A program made the position numbers and the translations under genes. The notes beneath the pieces were generated by a model. It was not told the origin of the DNA. It did no database searches and saw only the letters and a list, made by a program, of their open reading frames with translations. This document shows, piece by piece, positions 34,943 to 44,370 of a stretch of DNA of 63,965 nucleotides. Numbering within the stretch: the first letter of the stretch is position 1; every line of letters begins with the position of its first letter. Source of the stretch: JAJPXC01 sp964562375 (lineage in GTDB: Bacteria > Bacteroidota > Bacteroidia > Bacteroidales > Muribaculaceae); NCBI GenBank assembly GCA_964562375.1, contig CAZLSW010000008.1:1-63965 (forward strand), given 5' to 3'.

Positions 34943-36925
34943 ATGCTAAACGCAAAGACCACTATGCGCTTGCTCGCGGCCGCTGTCATCGCTTTGCTGA
35001 TGGCCGCGTGCGCTTCTATGGGCCGTCCCGAAGGCGGCCCCAAGGATGTCACGCCCCCAGTGTTCGTCAGTTCCAAGCCCGCCCCCAACACACTCAACTA
35101 CACCGATCCCCGTGTGGTAATCACATTCGACGAGAATATCAAGGTGGAGGACGTGCTCAACAAGGTGGTTATCTCCCCGGCCCAGGTACAGCAGCCATCG
35201 GTCACCGCCTCGGGCCGTCGACTTATTGTCGACATCAAGGACACCCTCAAGCCCGAAACAACCTATACCCTCGACTTCTCCGACGCCATCCGCGATCTCA
35301 ACGAGGGCAACATCCTCGACGGATTCGCAATGGCTTTCTCAACGGGCGATGTCCTCGATACCCTTCAGATTTCCGGCATGGTGCTCCAAGCTGAAAACCT
35401 CGAGCCGGCACAGGGCATGCTCGTGGGCGTCTACTCCAATCTTGACGATTCCACCATCACCACCCTCCCCTTAGAGCGAATCGCACGCACCAACCAGTTG
35501 GGGCAGTTCACCGTGCGCAACCTCAAGCCCGGCGACTACCGCATCTTCGCCCTCAACGACCTCAACCGCGACCTCCATTGGGACCGCTCGGAGGACATCG
35601 CTTTCTTCGATACCATCATTACCCCCACATCCTCCAATTACAACTTTCAGGACACCCTGAAATCGTCGCTCGAGGAGGACTCTATCGTCACCCGTGTGGG
35701 CACCGCCTACGCCCCCGCCGACGTGCTATTGTGCTGGTTCAACGAGAATTACTCTCCACAATACCTCAAGGACTACAAACGCCCCACCAACAAGATGCTG
35801 GAGGTGAGATTCGCCGCACCGAGCGACTCTCTCCCCCTGCTGACCATCGTTAACGGCGAGAACTCCGGCCGCACCCACCGCGAGTGGAGCCGCCTCGATG
35901 TCAACGCCACCCGTGATACCCTCAACTACTGGATTACCGATAGCGCGGTAATCCTTCAGGACTCCCTGCTCATCGCTATGCGCTACCTGCGCACCGACAC
36001 ACTCGAGCAACTCTCCTGGACCACCGATACCCTCAAATTCTTCTATCGCCCTCCCAAGGAAACCAAAAAGAAAAAGAAGGACGACGAGGAGGAGAACGAC
36101 TCAGTGCCTAAAATCAACTTTTTGTCGTTCAACATCCTCTCCCAGCAGGCCCACGACATCAACAAGCCTCTCCTCTTCGAGGCTTCGCAGCCCCTCGACA
36201 CGATTTTGCCAAAAGGGGTGAAACTGGAGCAGATGATCGACTCGGTGTGGACCCAAATCTACCGCGCACGCATCGTCCCCGACTCGCTCCATCCCCTTCT
36301 ACGCTACCGCATGGACCTTGAATGGGAGCCGGGAGCCGACTATCGCTTGACAATCGACTCGGCAGCCATCCAGGGTGCCTACAACGAACACAATCGCCCC
36401 ATTACCCACGAATTCAAGGTAAAAGGCCTCGAGGAATACGCCAACCTCTACTTCAAGCTCGCCCAGCGCGACCTGCCTTTGGTTGTGGAACTGCTTAACA
36501 GCTCCGACGCGCCCGTTTTACGCACCACGCTCGACGATGACGGCATGGCTGAATTCACCTATGTCTACCCCGGTACCTACTATGCCCGCTGCTTCATCGA
36601 TTCCAACGGCGACGGCAAGTGGACTACTGGCAACATCAGCGAAAAGATTCAGCCCGAGGAAGTTTATTACTACCCCGGTAAGCTCGTGCTGCGCAAGAAC
36701 TGGGATATCGAGCAGTCGTGGGATATCTACGGCACGGCCCTCGACCAGCAGAAACCCCTCGACATCAAAAAGAACAAGCCCGTAACCCGCGAGCGTGAGC
36801 AATCGGAGGAGGACGAGGAGGAAGATGAGGACTTCGGCGACGACATGTGGAACACCTCCAACAAATCCTATGGCACAGGCTCCTCCTACAACAACCAGCA
36901 CAAGGGCCTCCAGAAAGCCCGTTAA
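34943..36925 (+). CDS. Ig-like domain lipoprotein
   Basis: 660 residues. The N-terminus has two possible starts: ATG at 34943, or ATG at 34964 giving MRLLAAAVIALLMAACASMG, a better lipoprotein signal. Then comes GGPKDVTPPVFVSSKPAPNT, the start of the Bacteroidota Big_5/SbsA-type Ig-like lipoprotein family, with VVITFDENIKVEDVLNKVVI. A long middle region, a KKKKKDDEEE hinge and a second LEWEPGADYRLTIDSAAI segment follow; the C-terminus is acidic and disordered. Function is unknown and outer-membrane surface location is likely. It appears to be read from the tRNA-Arg promoter. Confidence 0.85.
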   Translation: MLNAKTTMRLLAAAVIALLMAACASMGRPEGGPKDVTPPVFVSSKPAPNTLNYTDPRVVITFDENIKVEDVLNKVVISPAQVQQPSVTASGRRLIVDIKDTLKPETTYTLDFSDAIRDLNEGNILDGFAMAFSTGDVLDTLQISGMVLQAENLEPAQGMLVGVYSNLDDSTITTLPLERIARTNQLGQFTVRNLKPGDYRIFALNDLNRDLHWDRSEDIAFFDTIITPTSSNYNFQDTLKSSLEEDSIVTRVGTAYAPADVLLCWFNENYSPQYLKDYKRPTNKMLEVRFAAPSDSLPLLTIVNGENSGRTHREWSRLDVNATRDTLNYWITDSAVILQDSLLIAMRYLRTDTLEQLSWTTDTLKFFYRPPKETKKKKKDDEEENDSVPKINFLSFNILSQQAHDINKPLLFEASQPLDTILPKGVKLEQMIDSVWTQIYRARIVPDSLHPLLRYRMDLEWEPGADYRLTIDSAAIQGAYNEHNRPITHEFKVKGLEEYANLYFKLAQRDLPLVVELLNSSDAPVLRTTLDDDGMAEFTYVYPGTYYARCFIDSNGDGKWTTGNISEKIQPEEVYYYPGKLVLRKNWDIEQSWDIYGTALDQQKPLDIKKNKPVTREREQSEEDEEEDEDFGDDMWNTSNKSYGTGSSYNNQHKGLQKAR

Positions 36926-37060
36926 TGAGTGGTTAATGGTTAATGGTTAATGGTTAGTGGTGAGTGTCGTGCATTCGTGTAGTCGTTCATTCGTGTACTC
37001 GAAAAATCGCCATCTCGAATGCCTGAATACACAAGCAACTGAAAGTTGAAAACTGAAAAC
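36925..37060. repeat. Heptamer and octamer repeats
   Basis: TGGTTAA is repeated about four times (36930-36958), followed by degenerate octamers CGTGCATT / CGTGTAGT with partial return complement (GAATGCCTGAATACACAAG). AAACTGAAAACT-type 8-10-bp direct repeats then run to about 37080. Confidence 0.8.
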
Positions 37061-37106
37061 TCAAAACTGAAAACTATAAAACTATAACAACTTTAAATTT
37101 AAGCTT

Positions 37107-40100
37107 ATGACCCACAGTACTTTAAAATCCTTAGGCGTCGCCGCGCTGGCTTTGGCTCTAGCCATGCCCGCAACGGCTATCCCCTCGGCCTGCTTCCCAC
37201 AGCAGAACGAGTGGACGATCGCTGGGCAAGGCAATCAACGCCTTGCTAAAGCGCGCCACGCCAAAAGCCGATTGAAGTCGACCGTCACCGACAGCGACAC
37301 CAAGCTCGGCCCCACCGACTACTTCGGCACCCTCACCGGCCCAAGCGGCGAGTCGTGGTATTACACCGCCGACTATACGTTGACCGACCCATCCAACCCC
37401 TGGTCGTTCTACGCCGGCGTCAGCCTTAAAATCTACGATTCCAACGGCGAGGTCATCGCCACCATCGACGACACCTTCGAGCTCGCCGACAACGAGCTGG
37501 GTGTCAACTCGGTGCAGCTCAACCCCAACGTCACCCAGAAGTTCTTCAACTACGATGACAAATACGAGGTGATGATCTTCATCCACGCCACAACCAACGA
37601 CTATTCTGGTCACTGCTACAACCACGTGTTCACCATGGAAAAGGGCGCCACCACCCCGTTGATGACCATCGAGGGCAACCAAGTGCAGATCGCCAACGTG
37701 GCCACCGACTCCTACACCGAGAGCTACTATATGCTCTTTGAGCGCGACGGATACGATCAGAATTACAACTACTGGCTCCAATACGACGTGTACTCCAAGG
37801 CCACCTACTATTCCGGCGGCAAGCCTCAGCTTGTGAAGACCCTCGACATCGACTACGATCTCGTGGCCGATTCGGGCAACGGCGCTTACCCCATCTTGAT
37901 GAACGCCGCCGGCGGCAAACACTATTTCGCGATGCCCCATTGCGAGAAGCCTTACTTCGACCCCGACATCCCCTACGACCAGGAGCCTGTAGTCAATGAG
38001 GACAACACCTTCATCATCGACCTCTACGACCAGGATTTCGAGCTTGTTAAGACCACCCGCATCCCCATGGCCACCAAGGAGGGTTATCTCTACTCGATCC
38101 CCACAATGGGCCTGTTCCGCGGCCAGGATGACCTCGACCTCGGCTTCTTTAGCACAGACGGTAATCCCCTTTATGTCATCACTTACGAGCATTACATCAA
38201 CTCGTCCGACTCGTTCTGCGACGACATTGTGGTGGTCGACCAGGACGGTAACACCGTCAAGACGGTTTTCAACGAGGCTACCGGCCGCAAGTTGCTTAAC
38301 GACGTGCGTGGCTACAACAAAATGTACTGTTTCTACAACGAGAACTCCGACGCCTACCACTTCGTCGAGGTTCCCTCGTGTAAGGAAGTGTGCTCAATCC
38401 CCTTCTCCCTTGAATATTACACCCTCTCTACCTCTATCGACCGTGTAGCGTCCAAGGACGGTTACCAAATCCTCTCGGCCCTCACCCAAGGCCAGGTGGA
38501 CGAGCAGGAGAATGTGATCCAGAAGATGGCATTCTTCAATCCCGACGGAGCGTTTGATCACTGGGAGGATCTCAACCTCGGCCCCGACGTAGTGATGGCT
38601 ACCGTCAATATCAGCGGTGCCGCTCTCTCCCCCTATATCTTCAACACCAACGACACCCGCGAGTACATGGTGATTGTCAAAATCCCCATTTCCGAGACAT
38701 CATCGGCCACCGAGGACCACATCTGGATTATCGATACCGAGGGCTACACCCTGCTCGATTTCGGCCCCGATGACGCAAAGGGAGGTAAACTGCTCTACGT
38801 GGCTCTCGCCGGCTCGGGTGTTGACCGCAAGCTCTTTACTGTCTACTATGACACAAGTTACCAGTACACCCTCAACCTCACCAACCTCCCCTTGGAGAAA
38901 TTCACCGCCGGTGGCGAGGGCACGAAGGCCAATCCCTACGTGATCTCTACCGTAGGTGACTTCATGCTCATCGACGCAGCTCCCGCTGCCCACTACGCCC
39001 TCGGCGCCAATATCGATTTCACCGGCATGGAGTGGAATGGCTTGAGCAACGACTTCACCGGTAGCCTCGATGGCTGCGGCAAGGTAATCTCGGGCGTCAA
39101 TCTCGACGGTGCCTCCGGTATCTTCGCCTCCGTTATGGGTGCGTCTTCCTTGAAGGATTTCATTGTGAATGAACCAACAGTGGTCCCCAGCGGCTCGGAG
39201 GCCGGCATCGTGGCCGAGCGCCTGAGCACCGACGGCACTTCCCAGCCCGTAATCTACAATGTATCAGTGGTTAACCCCAAGGTTTCTGGCTCCTTCAGCG
39301 GCTCGTTTGGCGGTATTGTAGGCCAATTGGTAGGTGGCGCTTCGGTTGAGCTGTCACAAGTGCTTAACGGCTCCATCAACCTTCCCAACGCTACTGTAGG
39401 CGGCATTCTTGGTGCCAACCCCAACAACGGCGGCAACATCTCGGCATGCCTCCTCAAGGACACTTATATCTACGCCAAGAACATCGGCGGTATCGCCGGC
39501 CAATTGAATAGCGGCACCGTCGCCGACTGCCACGTCTACGCCGATTGGGCTACCGATGGCACGGCCACCGTTGGCGGAATCGCCGCTCTGGTCAACGAGT
39601 TTATGGGCGCTCGTCCCACAATCACACGCTGCGTCACCGAGGGTGAGGCCACAATGACCTGTGACAATTTTGAAACCCTCTACGGCGGCGGTATCGCCGG
39701 ACAAGTTGAGGAGGGCACCGACGACGTGATCACCTCCTGCATCTCCAATCTCATTATTGGCCAACCCGCCACCATGTACACCTCCTATATCCACCGCATC
39801 GCCGGCTACACCAGCGGAGACATGCCCGGCGAAATCAACTGGGAGGACCCTTACTGGAACGACAATCCCGATTACAGCAATCCCTCGGAGTGGCCCCGCT
39901 ACCCCTCCAATCCCGAGGAGGGTATCAAGGACTGCTACGCCATCGGCCAGCTCTACGGCGACGCTGAAACTACGGCTACTGCCTCCTCGGTGGATGGCAA
40001 ATCTATAGAGTTGAGCGACATCACCTCTGATTTCCTCGCCGGTCTTGGTTACCAGAAGGGTGAGTCCGTCACCGCTCCTTGGAGACACTTCTCTGGCCTC

Positions 40101-40598
40101 CCCTTCCTCTTCTTTGAGGACGCTCTCCTCGCTCTCGTGGCGCAGGAAGATGTCGTTTACCTTTCGATCGACGAGACCGCAACCTTGGCTTTCCTTGTAA
40201 TCGGCAACGCCGCGATTTACAGCGACATTTATGCTAAGAGCAGCGACACCGATGTCGTGGAAATGGCCGACTTTACCTTCGACGGCCCGATGATCAACGT
40301 TGACGTCATCGCCAAGGGCGAGGGCACGGCTCAGGTGACCACCTATGTACATGGTATCACTGCCGTGACCACCGTCCACGTCACCCTCTCGGGCGTGAAG
40401 CCTGTAGTGGCCGAGACCAAGGTGAAGATGATTTACAACGGTGCTGAGGTAATCGCCTCGGAGGGCCCTGTTTCCATCTACAATTTGGCGGGAGTTGAGG
40501 TGACTCGCAGCGCCACCGGCACAGTGTCGGTAGCGTCGCTCCCCTCGGGCGTCTACATCGCCCGCTCAGGCTCTTCGACCCTCAAATTCATGCGATAA
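37107..40598 (+). CDS. Large secreted protein with GLUG-like repeats and sorting-like C-terminus
   Basis: 1163 residues; signal peptide MTHSTLKSLGVAALALALAMPATA. Residues about 60-580 have a propeller-like repetition (VVVDQDGNTVKTVFNE, HIWIIDTEGYTLLDFG). Residues 640-880 carry GLUG-type beta-helix repeats (GGIVGQL, VGGILGANPNNGGNISACL, IGGIAGQLNSGTVADCHVY, GGGIAGQVEEG). A Big_2-like domain (about 1000-1090) and the sorting-like end SIYNLAGVEVTRSATG / LPSGVYIARSGSSTLKFM follow. GLUG repeats occur in surface adhesins and glycan-associated proteins. No enzymatic motif is seen. Confidence 0.82.
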   Translation: MTHSTLKSLGVAALALALAMPATAIPSACFPQQNEWTIAGQGNQRLAKARHAKSRLKSTVTDSDTKLGPTDYFGTLTGPSGESWYYTADYTLTDPSNPWSFYAGVSLKIYDSNGEVIATIDDTFELADNELGVNSVQLNPNVTQKFFNYDDKYEVMIFIHATTNDYSGHCYNHVFTMEKGATTPLMTIEGNQVQIANVATDSYTESYYMLFERDGYDQNYNYWLQYDVYSKATYYSGGKPQLVKTLDIDYDLVADSGNGAYPILMNAAGGKHYFAMPHCEKPYFDPDIPYDQEPVVNEDNTFIIDLYDQDFELVKTTRIPMATKEGYLYSIPTMGLFRGQDDLDLGFFSTDGNPLYVITYEHYINSSDSFCDDIVVVDQDGNTVKTVFNEATGRKLLNDVRGYNKMYCFYNENSDAYHFVEVPSCKEVCSIPFSLEYYTLSTSIDRVASKDGYQILSALTQGQVDEQENVIQKMAFFNPDGAFDHWEDLNLGPDVVMATVNISGAALSPYIFNTNDTREYMVIVKIPISETSSATEDHIWIIDTEGYTLLDFGPDDAKGGKLLYVALAGSGVDRKLFTVYYDTSYQYTLNLTNLPLEKFTAGGEGTKANPYVISTVGDFMLIDAAPAAHYALGANIDFTGMEWNGLSNDFTGSLDGCGKVISGVNLDGASGIFASVMGASSLKDFIVNEPTVVPSGSEAGIVAERLSTDGTSQPVIYNVSVVNPKVSGSFSGSFGGIVGQLVGGASVELSQVLNGSINLPNATVGGILGANPNNGGNISACLLKDTYIYAKNIGGIAGQLNSGTVADCHVYADWATDGTATVGGIAALVNEFMGARPTITRCVTEGEATMTCDNFETLYGGGIAGQVEEGTDDVITSCISNLIIGQPATMYTSYIHRIAGYTSGDMPGEINWEDPYWNDNPDYSNPSEWPRYPSNPEEGIKDCYAIGQLYGDAETTATASSVDGKSIELSDITSDFLAGLGYQKGESVTAPWRHFSGLPFLFFEDALLALVAQEDVVYLSIDETATLAFLVIGNAAIYSDIYAKSSDTDVVEMADFTFDGPMINVDVIAKGEGTAQVTTYVHGITAVTTVHVTLSGVKPVVAETKVKMIYNGAEVIASEGPVSIYNLAGVEVTRSATGTVSVASLPSGVYIARSGSSTLKFMR

Positions 40599-40650
40599 GC
40601 CCATTCTGTTAGCTCGGGCTACCCTCAGCCTGACACAACCCAAATAAATT

Positions 40651-40697
40651 CCCCCGCGAAGGCGCGCTTGAGCGCCTTCGCGGGGGGATTTTATTTT
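40651..40697. terminator. Bidirectional terminator between convergent genes
   Basis: CCCCCGCGAAGGCGC/GCGCCTTCGCGGGGG, a perfect 15-bp stem with a 6-base loop. GATTTTATTTT follows on plus and AATTTATTTG on minus, so it serves both the secreted-protein gene and the M16 gene. Confidence 0.92.
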
Positions 40698-40706
40698 GCT
40701 AAGATT

Positions 40707-41957
40707 TTAACGTTTAGGGGTGAGGGAGAGTGCCGAGGGTGATGTGAGACGTTGGGCAATGGCCAGGATGCGGTCGACCGTGACTGCCTGAATGCGCTCC
40801 TCCACCTCGCGGGGAGTGAGGGCGGCGCCATGGTAGAGCGTGGCGCGGGCGGTGGAGAGTGCCATCTGCTCGCGATTGTCCGAGCCGAGCAGCATCTGAC
40901 CAATCAGTTGCTTTTTGGCCGCCGCGAGTTGGCGCTCAGTGAGAGGAGTATTGGCTAATCGATCCAATTCGTTGAGAATCAGTCGATAGCAACGGCGGTT
41001 GTCCTCGGGGTCGCAACCGTAGTAGATGGCGAGCAGTGAGGCGTCGGTATAAATAATAGTTGACGCGTCAACCGAGTAAACCAAGCCGCGACGCTCGCGT
41101 AGGGACACGTTGAGGCGGGAGTTCATTCCCGGGCCGCCCAGGATGTTGTTTACCAACGCAAGTGCGTGACGGTCAATCTCGTACATGCCAGGCAATCGTG
41201 CCCCGATCACTGTATTGGCTTGATGGGAGTCGATATATCGCGTGGCCATAAATGGCTCGACTATCGACGGCGCTAAGCGCTCGGGCCGATTGACATGAAG
41301 AGGCAAGCCAGCGGCATAGCGTTCCACCGATTTTCTCACTTTTTCGGGGTCGAGGTTGCCTATGTAGAAGAAAACCAGGTTGTTGGACGCGTAATTATCG
41401 TGGAGAAATTGGCGGCAGTCGGCCGAGGCAATCCGCTTCACGCTCTCGTCGGTACCTAAAATGTTGTGGGACAGGCGTGAACCCGCGAATATGCGTTCCT
41501 CGAAGTCGTCGAAAACGGCCTCGGAAGGCTGGTCGAGGTAGGAATCGATTTCGTCACATACTACCTCTCTTTCTTTATCCAGCTCATTATCAGGAAATTG
41601 TGAATTTGTGGCCAAGTCGAAAATCAGTTCGGCCGCACGCTCGAAATATCCCGTGGGGTAAATCGAGTAGACCATCGTTTCCTCCTTGGTCGTGTAGGCA
41701 TTCAGCTCACCACCAACGGCTTCCATGCGATTGATGATATGCCATGAGCGGCGTTTGTCCGTGCCCTTAAAGATGGTGTGCTCAACGAAGTGGGCGAGGC
41801 CATCCTTGCCTTCGCGCTCATCTCGGCTGCCTGCATTAACGGCCAAACCGCAATACTCTACCTGCGTGCCTCGTGAGGCTCGCTGGGCGATGATGCGCAG
41901 GCCCGATGGCAGGGTGTAATAGGTTGTGGCTTCGGTGTTTACGGGCGTTCGATCCAT
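40707..41957 (-). CDS. M16-family zinc peptidase (pitrilysin type)
   Basis: 416 residues. The inverted zinc motif HxxEH is HFVEH at residues 56-60, followed by TIFKGTDKR, as in bacterial PqqL/YmxG-type processing peptidases. The N-terminal catalytic and C-terminal non-catalytic halves are both present, the latter with GPGMNSRLNVSLRERRGLVYSVDA. It probably degrades small peptides in the periplasm or cytoplasm; no signal peptide is seen. Its start overlaps the end of ispG by 19 bases, implying co-transcription. Confidence 0.92.
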   Translation of the reverse strand: MDRTPVNTEATTYYTLPSGLRIIAQRASRGTQVEYCGLAVNAGSRDEREGKDGLAHFVEHTIFKGTDKRRSWHIINRMEAVGGELNAYTTKEETMVYSIYPTGYFERAAELIFDLATNSQFPDNELDKEREVVCDEIDSYLDQPSEAVFDDFEERIFAGSRLSHNILGTDESVKRIASADCRQFLHDNYASNNLVFFYIGNLDPEKVRKSVERYAAGLPLHVNRPERLAPSIVEPFMATRYIDSHQANTVIGARLPGMYEIDRHALALVNNILGGPGMNSRLNVSLRERRGLVYSVDASTIIYTDASLLAIYYGCDPEDNRRCYRLILNELDRLANTPLTERQLAAAKKQLIGQMLLGSDNREQMALSTARATLYHGAALTPREVEERIQAVTVDRILAIAQRLTSPSALSLTPKR

Positions 41958-43537
41958 TGTCCTTCACGTTTAATCAACTCCACGAGGTGGTCTACGGCCT
42001 CCTCTTGTGGAATGTTCTTTTCGACGCACTCTTTGCCACGATATAGGCTCACGTGACCTGCGGCTGCTCCCACGTAACCGAAATCGGCGTCGGCCATCTC
42101 GCCGGGGCCATTCACGATACAGCCCATCACGCCGATTTTCAGGTGTTTAAGGTGACAGGTGGCGGCTTTGACCTTGGCCAATGTCTCTTGGAGGTCGAAG
42201 AGGGTACGGCCGCAACCGGGACACGAGATAAATTCGGCCTTGGTTTGGCGTAGGCCCGCGGCTTGGAAGATGTTGAATGTCAGGCGAGAAGCCTCGGCGG
42301 GCGTGAGTGAGTCGGCCTCGATGATCGCTCCGTCGCGCAGGCCGTTGACGAGGAGGTAGCCAAGGTCGGCAGCGGCCATTACGGCGACTTCGTCGGCGGG
42401 TGCGTTAGGATAGGTTAATCGAGGGATTATCAGGTTGTTACCTTGCTGTTTGCGAGCCTCTTCGAGGATGACAAGGGGGTCGTTATCGGGATTGGAGATG
42501 ACTGTGGCCGTGATGTCATCGAGGAAGGCGTCGGGGAGGAAATCTGGCAGGTAAGTTGCTGATTTATCGGTAGCTATTACTAAGGGTTTGCCTGAATGGC
42601 TGTCCAAGGCCGGCTCCCCTAAATGGCTGTCCAAGGCCGTCCACTCTAAATTGCCGTCCAAAGCCGTCCCCCCTAGGCGGGTAGCATAGGCGGCAAGGAA
42701 ACGGGCGACGGGAATCTCATTGACGGGATCCTCGCTGAGGGACACGCGGATGGTGTCGCCAATGCCGTCGCGCAGTAGTGAGCCGATTCCGACGGCCGAT
42801 TTCACGCGACCATCCTCGCCATCTCCAGCTTCGGTAACTCCCAGATGCAGAGGGTAGTGCATTCCCTCGGCATTCATTGCCTTTACCAGGAGCTTCACCG
42901 TTTCGATCATCACCAATGGCCGCGACGACTTGATGGAGATCACCACATCGTCGAATTTTTCTTTCTGACACACACGCAGATACTCCATGGCGCTTTCAAC
43001 CATGCCTGCGGGGGTGTCGCCGTAGCGGCTCATGATGCGGTCGCTGAGCGAACCGTGGTTGACTCCGATTCGCAAGGCCACGCCGCGCTCACGGCAAAGG
43101 TCAATCAACGGCTTGAATGTTTCCTCAACTCGCTGTACCTCAGCTTGGTATTCGGCATCGGTATACTCAATTTTGCGGAACACGCGGCCAGGATCGGCGA
43201 AGTTGCCGGGGTTGATTCTCACCTTGTCAACCTCCTCGGCTGCGGCGAATGCGGCACGCCGGTTGAAGTGGATGTCGGCCACCAAGGGCACGTCAACGCC
43301 TTGGGCGTGAAGCTCTTGGCGCATCTGGCCGATGGCGCGGGCTTCCGGCTCGCCTTGGGCTGTGAGGCGCACGATTTCGGCGCCGGCATCGGCCAGGCGG
43401 CGTATCTGCGCGATCGAGCCGGGGATGTCGCGGGTCGAGGTGTTGGTCATCGACTGGATGCGTATTGGGTTGTCGCCGCCGATGTTCACGCGGCCCACGC
43501 GGGCCACGGTGGTGGGGCGCCTTTTATATTGGGGCAT
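41939..43537 (-). CDS. ispG: 4-hydroxy-3-methylbut-2-enyl diphosphate synthase
   Basis: [4Fe-4S] enzyme of the non-mevalonate isoprenoid pathway that converts MEcPP to HMBPP. 532 residues: N-terminal TIM-barrel (VNIGGDNPIRIQSMTNTSTR, DVPLVADIHFNRRAAF, RINPGNF, GVNHGSLSDRI), a middle insertion typical of long Bacteroidota forms, and the cluster domain with CPGCGRTLFDL and GCIVNGPGEMADADFGYVG. About residues 288-314 are three copies of a 9-residue repeat (GGTALDGNL, EWTALDSHL, GEPALDSHS) from an inserted 27-bp repeat in the linker region. Confidence 0.95.
   Translation of the reverse strand: MPQYKRRPTTVARVGRVNIGGDNPIRIQSMTNTSTRDIPGSIAQIRRLADAGAEIVRLTAQGEPEARAIGQMRQELHAQGVDVPLVADIHFNRRAAFAAAEEVDKVRINPGNFADPGRVFRKIEYTDAEYQAEVQRVEETFKPLIDLCRERGVALRIGVNHGSLSDRIMSRYGDTPAGMVESAMEYLRVCQKEKFDDVVISIKSSRPLVMIETVKLLVKAMNAEGMHYPLHLGVTEAGDGEDGRVKSAVGIGSLLRDGIGDTIRVSLSEDPVNEIPVARFLAAYATRLGGTALDGNLEWTALDSHLGEPALDSHSGKPLVIATDKSATYLPDFLPDAFLDDITATVISNPDNDPLVILEEARKQQGNNLIIPRLTYPNAPADEVAVMAAADLGYLLVNGLRDGAIIEADSLTPAEASRLTFNIFQAAGLRQTKAEFISCPGCGRTLFDLQETLAKVKAATCHLKHLKIGVMGCIVNGPGEMADADFGYVGAAAGHVSLYRGKECVEKNIPQEEAVDHLVELIKREGQWIERP
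42595..42675. repeat. 27-bp in-frame triplicate inside ispG
   Basis: Three 27-bp units share GGCTGTCCAAGGCCG or its variant. On the coding strand the first unit has GGGAGCCGGCCTTGGAC followed by AGCCAT, almost identical to the spacer at 58551-58577 in the RAYT palindrome array, so both derive from one repeat family. Confidence 0.9.
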
Positions 43538-43554
43538 AATTTCTAATTATTTTT

Positions 43555-43652
43555 CGAATGCAGGAATGCACGAATACACGAATGCACGAATACACGATTG
43601 CACGAATGCACGATTGCACGACTGCACGAATACACGAATGCACGATAGGTCG
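43555..43652. repeat. Octamer array ACGAATGC/ACGAATAC
   Basis: At least ten head-to-tail 8-bp units (variants ACGAATAC, ACGATTGC, ACGACTGC) lie between ispG and purE, possibly in one transcript. Confidence 0.93.
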
Positions 43653-43693
43653 AAGAAACGAGGGGGCGAAATAACGGCCGATCGGGATGGACG

Positions 43694-44200
43694 TTAATTG
43701 GTTTTAAAGCGGTAGGTTTCTTTTTTGAGCTCCTCGTTGGCCTTGACGATTTTTTCGCTGAGGGATCGGCGATAGGCTATGAAACGCTCGTTGATTGCGG
43801 GATTGCTTTGGGCCAGAATCTGTGTGGCGAGGATGGCGGCGTTGAGGCCTCCATTGATGCCTACAGTGGCTACAGCGATTCCCGGGGGCATCTGCACAAT
43901 CGACAGCAGGGCGTCCTCGCCGGAGAGGCTGGAGTTGATAGGCACGCCGATTACTGGAACCGGGGTCAACGCGGCGATCACGCCCGGGAGGGCGGCGGCC
44001 ATGCCGGCAGCGGCGATAATCACTTTGAGGCCGCGGGCCTGAGCTCCAGTGGCGAATTTCTCCACCTCGGCGGGAGTGCGGTGGGCCGACAAGGCGTTCA
44101 TCTCGAACGGCACTTGCATTTCGTCGAGAAACGCGGCGGCTTTGCGCAGGATGGGCAGGTCGGAGGTGCTGCCCATGATGATGCTAACTAATGGGGTCAT
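43694..44200 (-). CDS. purE: N5-carboxyaminoimidazole ribonucleotide mutase
   Basis: 168-residue class I PurE, which interconverts N5-CAIR and CAIR in purine synthesis. Motifs: SIIMGSTSDLPILRKAA (substrate phosphate loop), NALSAHRTP, VIIAAAGMAAALPGVIA and VPVIGVPINSSLSGEDALLSIVQMPPGIAVATVGI. All active-site blocks are present and the length is normal. It has its own strong promoter. Confidence 0.96.
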   Translation of the reverse strand: MTPLVSIIMGSTSDLPILRKAAAFLDEMQVPFEMNALSAHRTPAEVEKFATGAQARGLKVIIAAAGMAAALPGVIAALTPVPVIGVPINSSLSGEDALLSIVQMPPGIAVATVGINGGLNAAILATQILAQSNPAINERFIAYRRSLSEKIVKANEELKKETYRFKTN

Positions 44201-44222
44201 ATCTTGATTGGCTTTTGTTATG

Positions 44223-44254
44223 CAAAAATATTGATTTATTTCGTCATACGCAAA
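44223..44254 (-). promoter_or_regulatory. purE promoter
   Basis: Minus strand: TTTG (44254-44251), a 20-base spacer, TATTTTTG (44230-44223); a full consensus match. The ATG is 23 bases downstream of the box. Confidence 0.88.
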
Positions 44255-44258
44255 TAGA

Positions 44259-44283
44259 AAGCCTCGCCGGAGGGGCGAGGCTT
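44259..44283 (-). terminator. pckA terminator hairpin
   Basis: AAGCCTCGCC/GGCGAGGCTT, a 10-bp stem with a GGAGG-type loop, followed on the minus strand by TTCTATTTG. It lies between the pckA repeats and the purE promoter. Confidence 0.8.
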
Positions 44284-44289
44284 GTAGTA

Positions 44290-44370
44290 TTTATGGGATG
44301 GAAGTCGGGTCGACACGACCCGACGTCCTACTTAAGCTGCCGGGGCGACACGCCCCGTCATGCTTTCTTA
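44290..44370. repeat. Two family-2 palindromes after pckA
   Basis: GGAAGTCGGGTCGACACGACCCGAC and GGGGCG-ACAC-CGCCCC. The stems have different sequence but the same geometry. The second begins with the pckA stop codon (TAAGAAAGCATGACGGGG, minus strand). Confidence 0.88.

Noticed and set aside
43555..43652. Octamer arrays considered as CRISPR
   Set aside because: The units are 8 bp and contiguous with no unique spacers, and no cas genes are present.
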